A stretch of 64,000 nucleotides of DNA from Dolomitihabitans soli (GCF_022213955.1 NZ_JAKNTW010000002.1:496001-560000), one strand, 5' to 3'; shown: positions 52,870 to 62,164, counted from the stretch's first letter. The notes: generated by a model from the letters alone, not told the origin. Made by a program: numbers and translations.

Positions 52870-53343
52870 TCACTCGACGTTGTTGTCGACCTTGAAGTTG
52901 TAATTGACCCGGTTGCCGTTGACCGAGGTGGCAGCGACGGTGACACCGAGGGTGTCGCTGCCGGCAGTGAGCTCGCAGCGGATCGTGGCGCCGACCCGGG
53001 CCGGGAGGTGCGCAGGACAGGTGACCCTGTCGGGACGCTTGCCGGTGTCCGCGGCGAGCTTGTCGGAGATCGTCTGCGCGACTCGGGCCTTGTGGACGGC
53101 CCCGCCCTCGCTGACGCCCGTGTTCTTGGGCTCTGCGGGGTCGTCACCGACTGGCGTCTCCTCGGCCGTCGGCTGCTTCTCGGCCGGGTCCACCTCGACA
53201 GAGGTTGGTTCCTCGCTGGCCGTCACCTCATTCCTCTTCTCCACGTCGCCAAAACTGAAGGTGCATCCGGTGGCGAGAAGCACCGTCAGTGCGCCCAGCG
53301 CCGCCGCGGCCGCAATCCTCTTGTTACGCCCCGTGTACCACAT
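52870..53343 (-). CDS. DUF4333-domain lipoprotein
   Basis: A 157-aa lipoprotein. The N-terminus has a basic start (YTGRNKR), a hydrophobic stretch and the lipobox LLATGC, giving a lipid-anchored Cys at about residue 27. An acidic, Pro/Thr/Glu-rich spacer follows (about 30-80). The C-terminal domain (KARVAQTISDKLAADTGKRP, VTCPAHLPARVGATIRCEL with two Cys) matches DUF4333, found in many actinobacterial surface proteins; its function is unknown. Confidence 0.87.
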   Translation of the reverse strand: MWYTGRNKRIAAAAALGALTVLLATGCTFSFGDVEKRNEVTASEEPTSVEVDPAEKQPTAEETPVGDDPAEPKNTGVSEGGAVHKARVAQTISDKLAADTGKRPDRVTCPAHLPARVGATIRCELTAGSDTLGVTVAATSVNGNRVNYNFKVDNNVE

Positions 53344-53538
53344 TATGTCCCCCTGTTTTTGGGTGATGAGAAAAAGATCAGGATGCGCAATCGACTGAAT
53401 CGGTTCCGCGCATAAGCGGTTTGAGTTGGACTTTTACATGATCGACGCCTTCTGCTCCGCCGAGCGACCCCCTGTCGGCCCCACGTGAACATCCAGGGAT
53501 GACGGGCCGTCTGTGGATCAAGGCTCAATGATCAAGAA

Positions 53539-53763
53539 CTACAGCTGCTGGGGCTGGGGTGTCGGGGTTGCGTTGGACGATTCGAGATCGATGCCGCGGG
53601 TGGCTGCGTGCTCGATGGCTTTGTTCTTGTAGCCGTTGTCGGCCGAGGCTTTGGTGAGGGTGGGGTGGTGGGCTGCGAGGTGGTCGAGGAGGTGGGCGCC
53701 GGCTGCGGAGTCGTGAACGCTGGCGGCGGTGACGAGGACGGTCAGGAGGAAGCGGCGGCGCAC
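53539..53763 (-). pseudogene. Fragment of an IS5/IS4-type transposase
   Basis: About 75 codons reading RRRFLLTVLVTAASVHDSAA, GAHLLDHLAAHHPTLTKASA, DNGYKNKAIEHAATRG: the central DDE region of an IS5-type transposase with its DNGY Asp. Start and C-terminal part are missing. It abuts the ISAs1-type remnant, so two different elements have collided here. Confidence 0.75.
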
Positions 53764-53799
53764 CAGGCGACGGCTAAAGCTCCGCTTGACGCCGTAGAC

Positions 53800-54225
53800 G
53801 CCAGGCGATCGCGTCGGTGGACGGCAAGTACCTGCGCGGCGCTCGACGTCCCAACGACAGTCGGGTCGTCGTGCTCTCCGCGGTCCGCCACGATCACGGC
53901 AATCACCTTGGCTTCCTACGAGATCGGCGCGACAACAAACGGAATTCTGAGTTCCAGCCCCTGCTCGACCAGATCGACAACGCAGACCTCACCTGAGTCG
54001 TCACCACCGATGCTGTCCACGTCCAGCGCTCTCACGTCGCCCACTTGCACGAACGCGGCGCCCACTACCTCCTCACGCTCAGGAACAGCCAGCGCGGTCA
54101 GGCCCGCCGACCCCATAAGCTGCCCTGGAACGAGGTCCTCGTGATCCACCGTGATGACGCTCGACCACGGCCGCCACGAGCAGCGCCACGCAACTCTCCC
54201 CTCTCTGGCCTCGTCCAAAGACCTT
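53800..54225 (+). pseudogene. Broken ISAs1-family transposase
   Basis: Fragments in shifting frames reproduce the ISAs1-type catalytic part: VDGKYLRGARRPNDSRVVVL, SAVRHDH, then after a frameshift ITLASYEIGATTN, then FQPLLDQIDNADLT followed by an in-frame TGA, VVTTDAVHVQRSHVAHLHER, GAHYLLTLRNSQRGQ and HKLPWNEV. At least two frameshifts and one stop make it inactive. Confidence 0.75.
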
Positions 54226-54464
54226 AGGGTTATCGTGGGTTTCGGACTTTGTCATTCATGCTGGGAACTTTGTCAGTGGTGCACAGCTTCAGGCGCCGTA
54301 TCAGGCGAGGGCCCTGCGTGTGCCCGTCGAAGGCCGTTGTACAGCGAGAGGCGATCCCGACAAACTGATGTCGGGAACCGGCCGTGCCAGGGGGATCTTG
54401 TGGGGGAACGGGCCGAGGTACTGCCGGGCCGGCTCTGTGACCGACGCGGACGAAGGCCCGCCTC

Positions 54465-55448
54465 ATGAGCCCGGTCCTGGACACCGCGTTCATACCGCCA
54501 CGGGACCGGGAGGAAGTGGTCCGGAACGCGGTGTGGGAATCCATGGTGGCAGTCGACATCGACCACGGTCCGCCGGCTGAGGACATCGCCGTTCGCATAG
54601 GGCTCGGCGCCGTCGGGCCACTCAGGATCTGTTCGGCGCGGGCGACCGCGGTCACGATCCGTCGGACGGAGCGGCTCGCCCGGGAGGATGAGGAGCCGGC
54701 CGTCACTCTGGGTGTTCAGATGACGGGCAGCAGCATGGTGGTGCAGAACGGTCGCGAGTGCCTGCTGGGGCCGGGAGACTGCGCCGTCTTCGAGTCGGTC
54801 GCTCCCTACACACTTCTCTTCGACGAGGGAGTCGACCACCGCTTCATCCGTTTCCCCCGCGCGGCACTCGCGCTCCCCGACCGGTTGCTGCGAGACATCA
54901 CCGCGGTCCCCCTGGGATCCGACAACCCCATCGCGCGTCTCGCCTTCACCTACTTCTCCCAACTGGCCGTCACCGACGAATTGCACCAGGGTGTGCACGC
55001 CGACGTCGCCGTGCAACCCAGCGTCGAACTCCTCCGTGCCGTCCTGACGTCCCAGCACGGCAACTCCGGCCTGGCCAGGGCGCCGTTGGAGGCGACGCTC
55101 AGCCTGCGGGTCACTCATTACATCCGTGAGCATCTGGCTGATCGGGATCTGTCGGCGGCGCGGATAGCCGCCGCGCACGACATCTCCGTACGCCATCTCT
55201 ACGCTGTGCTGTCCCGCTCGGGAATCAGCCTCGGAGACTGGATCCGTACGCGCCGTCTGGCCGAATGCAGGCGGGAACTGGCCGGCCCGAACGGGCGGCT
55301 GCGGACCATCGCGGCGATAGGGCGGAGCTGGGGCTTCGCGGACGCGACCCACTTCAGCAAGATGTTCAAACAGACGTACGGAATCTCACCGCGGGCCTGG
55401 CGCGAACAGAACCTGTACCGCGTCAAAACGCAACCACGACGGCTCTGA
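54465..55448 (+). CDS. AraC-family transcriptional regulator
   Basis: A 327-aa regulator. The N-terminal two thirds resemble the AraC-binding-like (ActIII/feruloyl regulator) sensor domain (LGVQMTGSSMVVQNGRECLL, PGDCAVFESVAPYTLLF), and the C-terminal about 100 residues are an AraC double HTH (LSAARIAAAHDISVRHLYAV, GDWIRTRRLAECRRELAG, IGRSWGFADATHFSKMFKQT, YGISPRAWR). The target and effector are unknown; neighbours on both sides are IS remnants, so no linked operon is visible. Confidence 0.9.
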   Translation: MSPVLDTAFIPPRDREEVVRNAVWESMVAVDIDHGPPAEDIAVRIGLGAVGPLRICSARATAVTIRRTERLAREDEEPAVTLGVQMTGSSMVVQNGRECLLGPGDCAVFESVAPYTLLFDEGVDHRFIRFPRAALALPDRLLRDITAVPLGSDNPIARLAFTYFSQLAVTDELHQGVHADVAVQPSVELLRAVLTSQHGNSGLARAPLEATLSLRVTHYIREHLADRDLSAARIAAAHDISVRHLYAVLSRSGISLGDWIRTRRLAECRRELAGPNGRLRTIAAIGRSWGFADATHFSKMFKQTYGISPRAWREQNLYRVKTQPRRL

Positions 55449-55493
55449 CCTGCGATTTGACGGGGTTCGTACCCGCAGGAAAGATCGTGGCTT

Positions 55494-55778
55494 GTGCCTA
55501 TTCGCCTGCTCTATCTGATCATGCTTCGGGTGTTCGGCTGGCTGATGTTGCTGGGCCGCGGCCAGGCGTCGAAGGACGTAGAGATCATGGTGTTGCGTCA
55601 TGAGGTGGCGGTGCCGCGGCGGCAGGTCGGACGGCCGAAGCCGGACTGGGCCGATCGGGCCGTCCTTGCGGCGTTGGCTCGGTGGTTGCCGGCGGTGCTG
55701 CGCAGTCATCGGCTGGTCACTCCGGCAACATTGCTGGCATGGCATCGTCGCTTGTTGCGCCGAGCCTGGACCTTGTAG
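55494..55778 (+). pseudogene. N-terminal fragment of an integrase-core transposase
   Basis: A GTG at 55494 opens about 94 codons: [80 protein letters not shown], then a stop. This is the N-terminal region of the actinobacterial integrase-core transposase family also represented by the remnants at 30.2, 50.8 and 52.2 kb. The HTH and catalytic core are missing. Confidence 0.75.
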
Positions 55779-56027
55779 GGCGTCAAAACCTGCTCGTGTG
55801 GTTTGAGCTGGGGTTTCTCCGAGCAAGTTACACGGCTCGGCGGTGCTCGTCGATCACCCCTCCGAGTGTTTCGTGGGGCTCGATCCGACCTTCCATCGGC
55901 ACCATCACATGCTCATCGTGATCGGGTGGACACTGCTCACGAGTTACGGGTGGCCTTCTCAAACACCACCTCCCTGGGCGCGGCCATGAGGTGACACGAT
56001 ATACGGCATCGACAGGTGGTCATATCC

Positions 56028-57137
56028 ATGACAACGCCGCCCTTTCGCGCTCACAATCAGGGTGTGGAGGCCATCGAAATCGAGCGCGCACTGGCGGACT
56101 TACCCGGCCTGCAGATCACGCGGTCGCAAGGCCGGCTCCAGGTCCGCATCCCGGCGATCCAGGACGAGATATGGCTGACGCCAGAGGCTGTCCTCCAGCT
56201 GAAGCCGATCTTCGGACCGCGTGGGGAGAGAGCTTTGGAAATTGCGCTGGGCGACGGCGACGAGGTCCAACCGCTCATCGTCACTGCCGACGACGTGGTC
56301 TTCGAGCCGGCGGCGGAGAGTTCGGTGCTCGACACCCAGATCGCGGTGACCGTAAGCAATATGCCGCATCTGATGGCGTACTCCGAGATGGAGCGTGATA
56401 GCAAAGCGCTCGCCGTCCGCTGCCAGGAGTCGGCAGAGCTCAATTTGGCCGGGCTCGGCGGAACCGTGTTGCTGCTTCGATGCGCGATCGCGGGTGCGAT
56501 GAAGCTTGGCATGCGACCGACGATCTCGGTGGCGTGCTGGCACAGCGTCTGGACGGAATTCGACGAGGATCTCTTACTTCCACCGTTCCGAGCCGATCCG
56601 CGCTGGGACGAGATCCTCGAGGAGGCCCGCTCGATCCCGCTCACCGCCACCCCCGCGGCCGCCCCTGCGCACTTCGATTCAGCGAGCCTGACGCAGAGCG
56701 ATTTCTCCGTACCGCGTGTGAGTTTCGGCCGAATCGACGAGGACCTGGTGGAAGCCTGGCGACAGTGGATCCGGGTCAGTCCAGAAGTCTTCGCTGAGTG
56801 CCTGCTCGACGGGCTGCCTGACGCCGAGGCCCTGGTGGCGATCTATCCGGATGGCGGCGGTGAGGCGAGTCTGCGGATCTACGCCGACGAGGCCCCGGTG
56901 GGGCTGCTGCAGGTGGGCTTCTCCTTCCCCAACAACGACTTCAACCTGGACGAAATACGCATCGCCGACCCTGCTAAGGGCTCCGGCCTGTTTCAGCGAC
57001 TGCTCTTCAACACCGAACGCCTCGGCGAGCTCCTCGGCTTCGACCAGCTCCGCGTGCACGCCACCGGCATAGGCAGCTATGCCCTGGCCGCTCTCGGCTA
57101 TCCGAGGACCCCCGAGCTGAGGAGGAGAACCAAATAG
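56028..57137 (+). CDS. Unrecognised protein with a GNAT-like C-terminus
   Basis: About 369 aa from the ATG at 56028 (AGGTGG about 10 nt upstream; a GTG at 56016 is in frame but poorly placed). No signal peptide. Residues about 1-220 are unassigned (RALADLPGLQITRSQGRLQV, LLRCAIAGAMKLGMRPTISV). The C-terminal about 100 residues (RIYADEAPVGLLQVGFSF, LDEIRIADPAKGSGLFQRLL, VHATGIGSYALAALGYPR) have the strand-helix order and the GxGxY-AL-ALGY ending typical of N-acetyltransferases. Acetyl-CoA binding is not assured (AKGSGLFQRL is only partly like Q/R-x-x-G-x-G/A). Confidence 0.65.
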   Translation: MTTPPFRAHNQGVEAIEIERALADLPGLQITRSQGRLQVRIPAIQDEIWLTPEAVLQLKPIFGPRGERALEIALGDGDEVQPLIVTADDVVFEPAAESSVLDTQIAVTVSNMPHLMAYSEMERDSKALAVRCQESAELNLAGLGGTVLLLRCAIAGAMKLGMRPTISVACWHSVWTEFDEDLLLPPFRADPRWDEILEEARSIPLTATPAAAPAHFDSASLTQSDFSVPRVSFGRIDEDLVEAWRQWIRVSPEVFAECLLDGLPDAEALVAIYPDGGGEASLRIYADEAPVGLLQVGFSFPNNDFNLDEIRIADPAKGSGLFQRLLFNTERLGELLGFDQLRVHATGIGSYALAALGYPRTPELRRRTK

Positions 57138-57154
57138 ATAGGCGTGAGTGAACG

Positions 57155-57841
57155 TTAGCGCGCGAGATCGCGGCGCAGCCGGGCGAGCGCCTCCGCACCC
57201 AGAGCCTGCTCCATGCTCTCCAAAAGAGAGCGGCAGAGCTTTCTCGCTCCGTCGAGCCTGGTGCGGGCCGCGCCGATCTCAGGGCCCAGCTCGGCGCCGG
57301 ACACCCTGCGGATGTCACGTATCTCGGTGGCGCGCACCTGCGCCAGCCGCTCAGCCAGGAAGAACAGGTAATCGGACCGGTCGAGTCCCATGCCCTGAGC
57401 GTTGGCGTAAGAGCGTCCGCTCTCCAGAGCCGCACTCAGATGCTCCGACGGTAGGAAGAACAGGGTGGTCGTGGAATAGGCACTGCGCGTGGCCTGCTGG
57501 GTCCACCTCTTCAGCAATCCTGACTTGACGTCGATGAAGACAACGAGGTCGAGGTAGAACTCGACGTCGATCGTCGTCAGCAGGGCCCGGGCGTCCTCCA
57601 GCTTCGCCCGAAGCGCTTCGAGGCCGTCGACCTGCCGCTTCAGTGCATCGGCGAACTCCTTGTCCGGGTCTTCGGCCAGGAATAGGATCCGCTCCCCTCG
57701 TGCGACCAGTTCCTGGAGGGTCAGAATGACGTCGAGTAAGCACTGGGCGACTCTGGCGTCCTTGGCGCCCCGTCTGCCCGTGAAGTATTGCTGGCCGTAG
57801 GACGAGAAGATCTCCGCAAGCTTCGACAGCAGCTCGAACAT
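57155..57841 (-). CDS. Unrecognised helical protein
   Basis: A 228-aa protein without signal or membrane segments, mainly alpha-helical with a coiled-coil-like stretch (LKRQVDGLEALRAKLEDARA). The conserved-looking core is VEFYLDLVVFIDVKSGLLKR. The start MFELLSKLAEIFSSYGQQYF matches no family I recognise. It converges with the preceding gene, 17 bp away. The following 230 bp (57842-58072) hold no supported gene. Confidence 0.65.
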   Translation of the reverse strand: MFELLSKLAEIFSSYGQQYFTGRRGAKDARVAQCLLDVILTLQELVARGERILFLAEDPDKEFADALKRQVDGLEALRAKLEDARALLTTIDVEFYLDLVVFIDVKSGLLKRWTQQATRSAYSTTTLFFLPSEHLSAALESGRSYANAQGMGLDRSDYLFFLAERLAQVRATEIRDIRRVSGAELGPEIGAARTRLDGARKLCRSLLESMEQALGAEALARLRRDLAR

Positions 57842-58072
57842 CTGACGCTCCTCACTGCGTCGCGAGAAAGTTGGTGGGGCTTGAACGCACGATCTACTAA
57901 GCGGAAACTGACCTACTGGACAGTAGCTCAGTTACGGGCGATGTGATGTAGCGCAGGTCCTGATCCCGGAAGAAGCTGCGAACAATCTCAGGTGGCTAGC
58001 CCAAAATAACCATTGGCAAGCCCGGAATACAGTTGCAATCACCCGAGGCAAACCGCCCAAAAGCCTGATCAT

Positions 58073-59404
58073 CTATGAGACCAAGGTGGTCGAACTGCCG
58101 TACTCGATAACCGGGGCGAAGCGTATCGCGAGGATTCCCGCGGTCAGGCCCACGGCCAGGAAGTCACCTGTCCAGGCCAGCGCGGCGGCCGGGTGATGGA
58201 CGGGGACCACCAGTGATCGATGCCGCAAAGTATCCCAAATACGGATCGTACGGTCGTAACTGCAGGTCACAAGCAGGGGAGATCCTCCATCACGAGGAAG
58301 GGCACACATCGCGGTGATCGTGCTGGTGTGCCCTCGCATGATCGAATGGCAGGCGCCGGTGCTGGGGTCCCAGATGCGGACAGTGCGGTCATCGCTTCCC
58401 GTGGCCAGCAGCGTCGGCACCTGAGGCTGTGGAAGGGCGCACATTGCGGAGATCGAATCGGTGTGGCCGATGAGAGCCCTTCTGGTGGTTCTGCTGGACG
58501 GCTCGCGGACAACTATCGTCCCGTCCACGTGGCCCGTGGCTAGATACATCGCGCCGCCCGGTCCGGGAAGGCCACACATGGCGGAGACACCGCTGGCCGC
58601 CGACTTGTCTTTGCCGAGATCCCACAAGTGCTCCTCCCTTTCCCGGGTGAGATCCCATAGGTCGATGATGCGCTCCCCGGTGGTGGTGGCCAGTAGCACT
58701 GTCCCATCGGGCCGGGAGATCACCGACATGACGCTGATCTCGCCGATGCCGTGGACAAGGTCGAGCGGCGCCTCTCGGGTGGCCGGGTCGTAGATGTTGA
58801 TGAGCGCCTCGCCGTTCGGGGTGACGGTTCCGACGGCGAGGACTGCGGAGCCGTCGTTTGTGGGTACGGCGTGCAGCGTGGTGATCTCGCGACCGGCATC
58901 CGGGATGCGATCGACCTCCTCGCCGGTGGCCATAGTGCGCAACTGCACGGGCCCCAGATATCCGCTGGTGGCGAGTACGGCCCGGTCGCTCAAGGGCAGC
59001 ACGCACATCGCGGTGACCGCCAGGTCATGCCAGTCGTCGGTCTCCATAGTGCCGGAGGCCATGCCGATGTCCCAGATGCGCACCGTGCAGCCGAGGCCGC
59101 CGGTGGCGAGAAGCCGACTGCCGTCCGGCTGAGGCACAGCGCACATGGCGGTGATCGAGGTGGCGTGGCCCTCCAGGACGAGGTGCTCCTCACCCGTCTC
59201 GGTGTCTCGGATACACAGGGTGCCGTCGTAGAAGCCGATTGCCAGGAGCGGATCACTGTTGCCCCGGGCCAGCGTGCACATCGCGGTGATGTCCTCGCCC
59301 GCCTGCAGCGTGCGATCCCTGAAATCCAGGCCAGCGACCTGCAGTGGCCCCGACGCACCCGCGACGACGAGGGCGTCGCCGTCGGATTGGGGGAGCACGG
59401 CCAT
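58073..59404 (-). CDS. WD40-repeat protein
   Basis: A 443-aa beta-propeller of WD40 repeats. Clear blades include GHATSITAMCAVPQPDGSRL, LATGGLGCTVRIWDIG, LWDLGKDKSAASGVSAMCGL, GHTDSISAMCALPQPQVPTL, LATGSDDRTVRIWDPSTGAC and GHTSTITAMCALPRDGGSPL. Each blade has a near-identical ITAMC-LP motif, typical of recently amplified repeats. The ATG at 59404 is the first in frame, but open sequence continues upstream to a stop near 59484 (PTVPITVDTLTYRPGGVTAM), suggesting that an upstream part was lost. Such proteins act as scaffolds; in actinobacteria many are fused to kinases or STAND ATPases, which this gene is not. Confidence 0.78.
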   Translation of the reverse strand: MAVLPQSDGDALVVAGASGPLQVAGLDFRDRTLQAGEDITAMCTLARGNSDPLLAIGFYDGTLCIRDTETGEEHLVLEGHATSITAMCAVPQPDGSRLLATGGLGCTVRIWDIGMASGTMETDDWHDLAVTAMCVLPLSDRAVLATSGYLGPVQLRTMATGEEVDRIPDAGREITTLHAVPTNDGSAVLAVGTVTPNGEALINIYDPATREAPLDLVHGIGEISVMSVISRPDGTVLLATTTGERIIDLWDLTREREEHLWDLGKDKSAASGVSAMCGLPGPGGAMYLATGHVDGTIVVREPSSRTTRRALIGHTDSISAMCALPQPQVPTLLATGSDDRTVRIWDPSTGACHSIMRGHTSTITAMCALPRDGGSPLLVTCSYDRTIRIWDTLRHRSLVVPVHHPAAALAWTGDFLAVGLTAGILAIRFAPVIEYGSSTTLVS

Positions 59405-59570
59405 GGCAGTGACTCCGCCCGGGCGGTAGGTCAGGGTGTCGACAGTTATCGGGACCGTGGGCGCCCAGCACCTCGAAGATCACGGCATCGGGTTCAGCGG
59501 GCGAAGTCCGCCGGGCATCTCCGGGAGTTGGAAGGAGTAGCGGCCCATCCCTCACCCACCAACCCACGGC

Positions 59571-59844
59571 GAGCGCGTCGCGCGCGGCCATCAGAGCGAA
59601 GCCGAGCAGGTTCAAACCCTGCCAAGTCGACGGGGGTGCGGCACGCTCATCAGGAGCGGTCAGGGCCGATCCCCCAGATCCGATCGTGTGGGCCGGCCTC
59701 GACCAGAACCCGCCTCCCGGTGGCAAGCGGGAACCGCTTCAAAACGGGATCATGGCCGAACTTGGCGCGGACCACGATCTCGAAACGGCGGGCCCGCCAC
59801 GTCTGCTCGTCGAAGTTCCGTACGGCATGGCCGAGCGCTTTGGC
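59571..59844 (-). pseudogene. Frameshifted NADAR-family remnant
   Basis: The minus strand reads AKALGHAVRNFDEQTWRARR, FEIVVRAKFGHDPVLKRFPL, ATGRRVLVEAGPHDRIWGIG, then after a single-base frameshift TAPDERAAPPSTWQGLNLLG and FALMAARDAL. This is the C-terminal half of a NADAR protein (riboflavin-biosynthesis-intermediate N-glycosidase/ADP-ribose superfamily), including the Trp-Gly-Ile-Gly and NLLGFALM signatures. The N-terminal half is missing and is replaced by a serine-recombinase fragment. Confidence 0.7.
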
Positions 59845-59854
59845 TCGCTGCGGT

Positions 59855-59945
59855 GCGGCGGCCGGCAGGTCGGCTCGCAGGCGTAATAGGCGACGTCACG
59901 GCGGGTCTTGCCGTGCATCCGGCGGTCGCAGATCTCGCACAGCGC
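59855..59945 (-). pseudogene. Zinc-ribbon remnant of a large serine recombinase
   Basis: About 28 codons on the minus strand read LCEICDRRMHGKTRRDVAYY, then ACEPTCR, preceded by a stop. The Cys-x-x-Cys, R-M-x-G and YY-C pattern is that of the recombinase zinc-beta-ribbon domain of large serine recombinases. The rest of the gene is absent. Confidence 0.55.
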
Positions 59946-60010
59946 CTATAAGCGCAGCCGGTAGCGGCGGCAAGGTGAGCCATCCCCGAACCATCGGCCA
60001 GGCCGGGTGG

Positions 60011-60877
60011 CTACGCCGGCGTGTCCGAACGGTGGTCGGCGGCGGTGCCGGCGCTCCAGCTCGACAGGAAGTTCAGCGCCTCCTCCGACGGTGAGCCGGC
60101 CTCGGCGGTGTAGGCCACCAGCACCTGTTCGGAGTCGGAGGGCAGCCGCAGCGTCTCGAAGTCGAGCACCAGCTCGCCCGCGACCGGGTGGTGAAGGTGC
60201 TTGCGCCCGTGCGCCTTGTCCCGTACCTCGTGGCTTGCCCACCAGTGCCGGAAGTCCTTGCTCTTCACCGAGAGCTCACCGACCAGCGCGGCCAGTTCGG
60301 GGTCGTCGGGGTGGCTGCCGGCCTGCATGCGCAGGTACGCCACGGTCTCGCGGGCCTTGATGGTCCAGTCTTCGAAGAGCGCCTGGATCCCCAGTTCCAG
60401 GAAGATCATGCGGCCCCAGTTACGCAGTTCTGGCGGGCGCGCGCCGAAATCCGTGAACAGCAGGCAGGCCAGGCGGTTCCAGGCGAGCACGTCCAGCCGC
60501 CGCCCCACCACGTACGCCGGGACGCCATCGCTCATGTCGAGCAGGCGCTGGAGCCCCGGCCGCACCCGTTCCGGGCGCGTGGGGCGGCGCCGCGACGCCA
60601 CCGGCTTGGCGATGTTGCGCAGGTAGGCCCGCTCGTCCTCGTCCAGGAGCAACGCGCGCGCGACGGCGTCCAGCACGGCGGTGGAGACGTTGCGCGTACG
60701 ACCCTGTTCGAGCCGTACGTAGTAGTCGACGCTGACCCCCGCGAGCAGGGCGAGTTCCTCTCTGCGCAGGCCGGGCACCCGGCGCTTCCCGACCACCGGC
60801 GGCAGACCCACGTCCTCGGGACGCAGACGGGCGCGCCGGGACCGGAGAAACTCGCTGAGCTCGGTTCGCTGGTCCAT
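60011..60877 (-). CDS. XRE-type regulator with MmyB-like sensor domain
   Basis: A 288-aa regulator with an N-terminal HTH (ELSEFLRSRRARLRPEDVGL, RREELALLAGVSVDYYVRLE) followed by the MmyB-like ligand-binding (MLTR) domain (GVPAYVVGRRLDVLAWNRLA, VAYLRMQAGSHPDDPELAAL, RKHLHHPVAGELVLDFETL, VLVAYTAEAGSPSEEAL). Members of this family bind fatty acids or related ligands and usually control a divergent neighbouring gene. Here the upstream region holds no divergent enzyme gene close by, as the next gene starts 390 bp away. The motif set is complete. Confidence 0.9.
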   Translation of the reverse strand: MDQRTELSEFLRSRRARLRPEDVGLPPVVGKRRVPGLRREELALLAGVSVDYYVRLEQGRTRNVSTAVLDAVARALLLDEDERAYLRNIAKPVASRRRPTRPERVRPGLQRLLDMSDGVPAYVVGRRLDVLAWNRLACLLFTDFGARPPELRNWGRMIFLELGIQALFEDWTIKARETVAYLRMQAGSHPDDPELAALVGELSVKSKDFRHWWASHEVRDKAHGRKHLHHPVAGELVLDFETLRLPSDSEQVLVAYTAEAGSPSEEALNFLSSWSAGTAADHRSDTPA

Positions 60878-61270
60878 TAGTCCAGTGTCACCCCTTTACC
60901 CTTCTTCGAGCCTGGCCCTGCTGGACCTAGGCAACTGAGTCATAGGGAGGTCAGAACACTGGGTAACAACTCGCCCAAGGCGCATGATCTAGCCATGCAC
61001 CAGCGAGATGATCGGTTCCTGCCGATCCCGGCGGTGTCCCCCGCGCCAAGACCGGCGGATGTAGACGCTGTGCGGGGTGTCGGCTTCTCCCCGGCATCCC
61101 GCACATCCGGCGGCAAGGACTGTGCGGCCCGCGGAGGGTGGTTCCGCCAGTCCTAGGTAGCCGAGACCCCAGGCGAAACAGAACCTGTGCACCCACGGCG
61201 CGGCACCACAAGATGGAGATCATCAGACGATCGAACCGCGGCCGGCGACACCGACAGGAAGCCACCACCG
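60878..61270. other. Intergenic region, nothing supported
   Basis: About 390 bp upstream of the XRE regulator and the cupredoxin gene. A 54-codon frame at about 60995-61157 on the plus strand has no ribosome binding site or family resemblance. Promoters for both flanking genes should lie here. Confidence 0.35.
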
Positions 61271-61759
61271 ATGACGACCTCCACCGCGTGCGGCAAAGTG
61301 ATCGCCGGCGCCGCGCTCTGCGCCGCGGTCGCCCTGGTGGCGAACGGGTGCGCCGGATCGCCGGACGGCGTCGGCCCGCACCCGGGCCATGGGGCGAGCG
61401 GCTCCGGCGGCAGCCCGACCAGTCCCGTAGGCGGCCGCGTCGGCGACGACGCGGCCACCGCCGACGCGCCGGTGTTCCTGCTCGCCGCCCAGCCCGACGG
61501 CTCGCACGCCTTCGACCACAACCGGCACACCACCTCCGGCGAAAAGATCCTCCTGCGCTTCCAGAACGACTCCGGGATCCCGCACGACATGGTGCTGGAA
61601 CGCGACGGCCGGATCGTGGGGCGGACCCCGGTGATCACCCGCGGGGAGACCCGCGCCCTGGTCACCGGGCTCACTCCCGGCCGTTACACCTTCTTCTGCT
61701 CGATCGGCGGGCACCGGAGCGACGGCATGGAGGGCGTTCTGGAGATGGCCGGCAACTGA
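61271..61759 (+). CDS. Cupredoxin (plastocyanin/azurin-like) lipoprotein
   Basis: A 162-aa lipoprotein; the ATG at 61271 has AGGAAG about 10 nt upstream, and the frame start at 61187 is ignored. The signal ends in a lipobox (ALVANGC), then a Gly/Ser/Pro spacer. The C-terminal domain is a type-1 copper fold: the first His ligand in SGIPHDMVLE, and Cys, His and Met in FFCSIGGHRSDGM (C-x4-H-x4-M spacing). It probably carries electrons at the outer membrane face. The next gene, a small lipoprotein, lies 33 bp downstream and is likely co-transcribed. Confidence 0.88.
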   Translation: MTTSTACGKVIAGAALCAAVALVANGCAGSPDGVGPHPGHGASGSGGSPTSPVGGRVGDDAATADAPVFLLAAQPDGSHAFDHNRHTTSGEKILLRFQNDSGIPHDMVLERDGRIVGRTPVITRGETRALVTGLTPGRYTFFCSIGGHRSDGMEGVLEMAGN

Positions 61760-61792
61760 TCCGCACACCGACCGCACACAAGGAGCCATGAC

Positions 61793-62164
61793 ATGCCCAG
61801 GATGACCTCTCTTGGTCTCGGCACCGTGCTCGCCACGGCACTGATCATCACATCGGCCTGCTCAGGCGACGGGGACGACCCCAACGCAGCGCCCCCGGCT
61901 GCCGCGTCCTCATCGGCCGCGTCCTCGTCGGCCGCGAACCTGGTCGGAACGTGGGCGAACGACGACGGCAGCCTGAAGCTGGAGCTCCGCGCCGACGGCA
62001 CGTTCAGCGAGGACCTCGGTGACCGCAAGGCCGCCTACGCCGGCCAGTACACCGTCAAGGGCACGACGCTGACGCTGAACGACAAGACCGGCGTCACCGC
62101 CGACGGCACCATCAACGGCGACTCGATCTCGCTCAGCGGATCGACGCTGAAGAAGACGGGCTGA
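61793..62164 (+). CDS. Small lipoprotein
   Basis: A 123-aa protein with a lipoprotein signal (VLATALIITSAC lipobox), an Ala/Ser/Pro-rich spacer with a repeated AASSSA unit, and a beta-rich domain of about 75 residues (LVGTWANDDGSLKLELRADG, GTLTLNDKTG-type strands and ISLSGSTLKKTG). The fold resembles the small lipocalin-like surface lipoproteins common in actinobacteria. It follows the cupredoxin gene by 33 bp. Function not known. Confidence 0.78.
   Translation: MPRMTSLGLGTVLATALIITSACSGDGDDPNAAPPAAASSSAASSSAANLVGTWANDDGSLKLELRADGTFSEDLGDRKAAYAGQYTVKGTTLTLNDKTGVTADGTINGDSISLSGSTLKKTG

Noticed and set aside
53608-54144. 178-codon plus-strand gene
   Set aside because: It merges noise antisense to an IS5 fragment with one frame of the broken ISAs1 transposase; no start or continuous domain exists.
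55803-55994. Short plus-strand frame after the integrase fragment
   Set aside because: There is no ribosome binding site or domain and it lies among IS debris.
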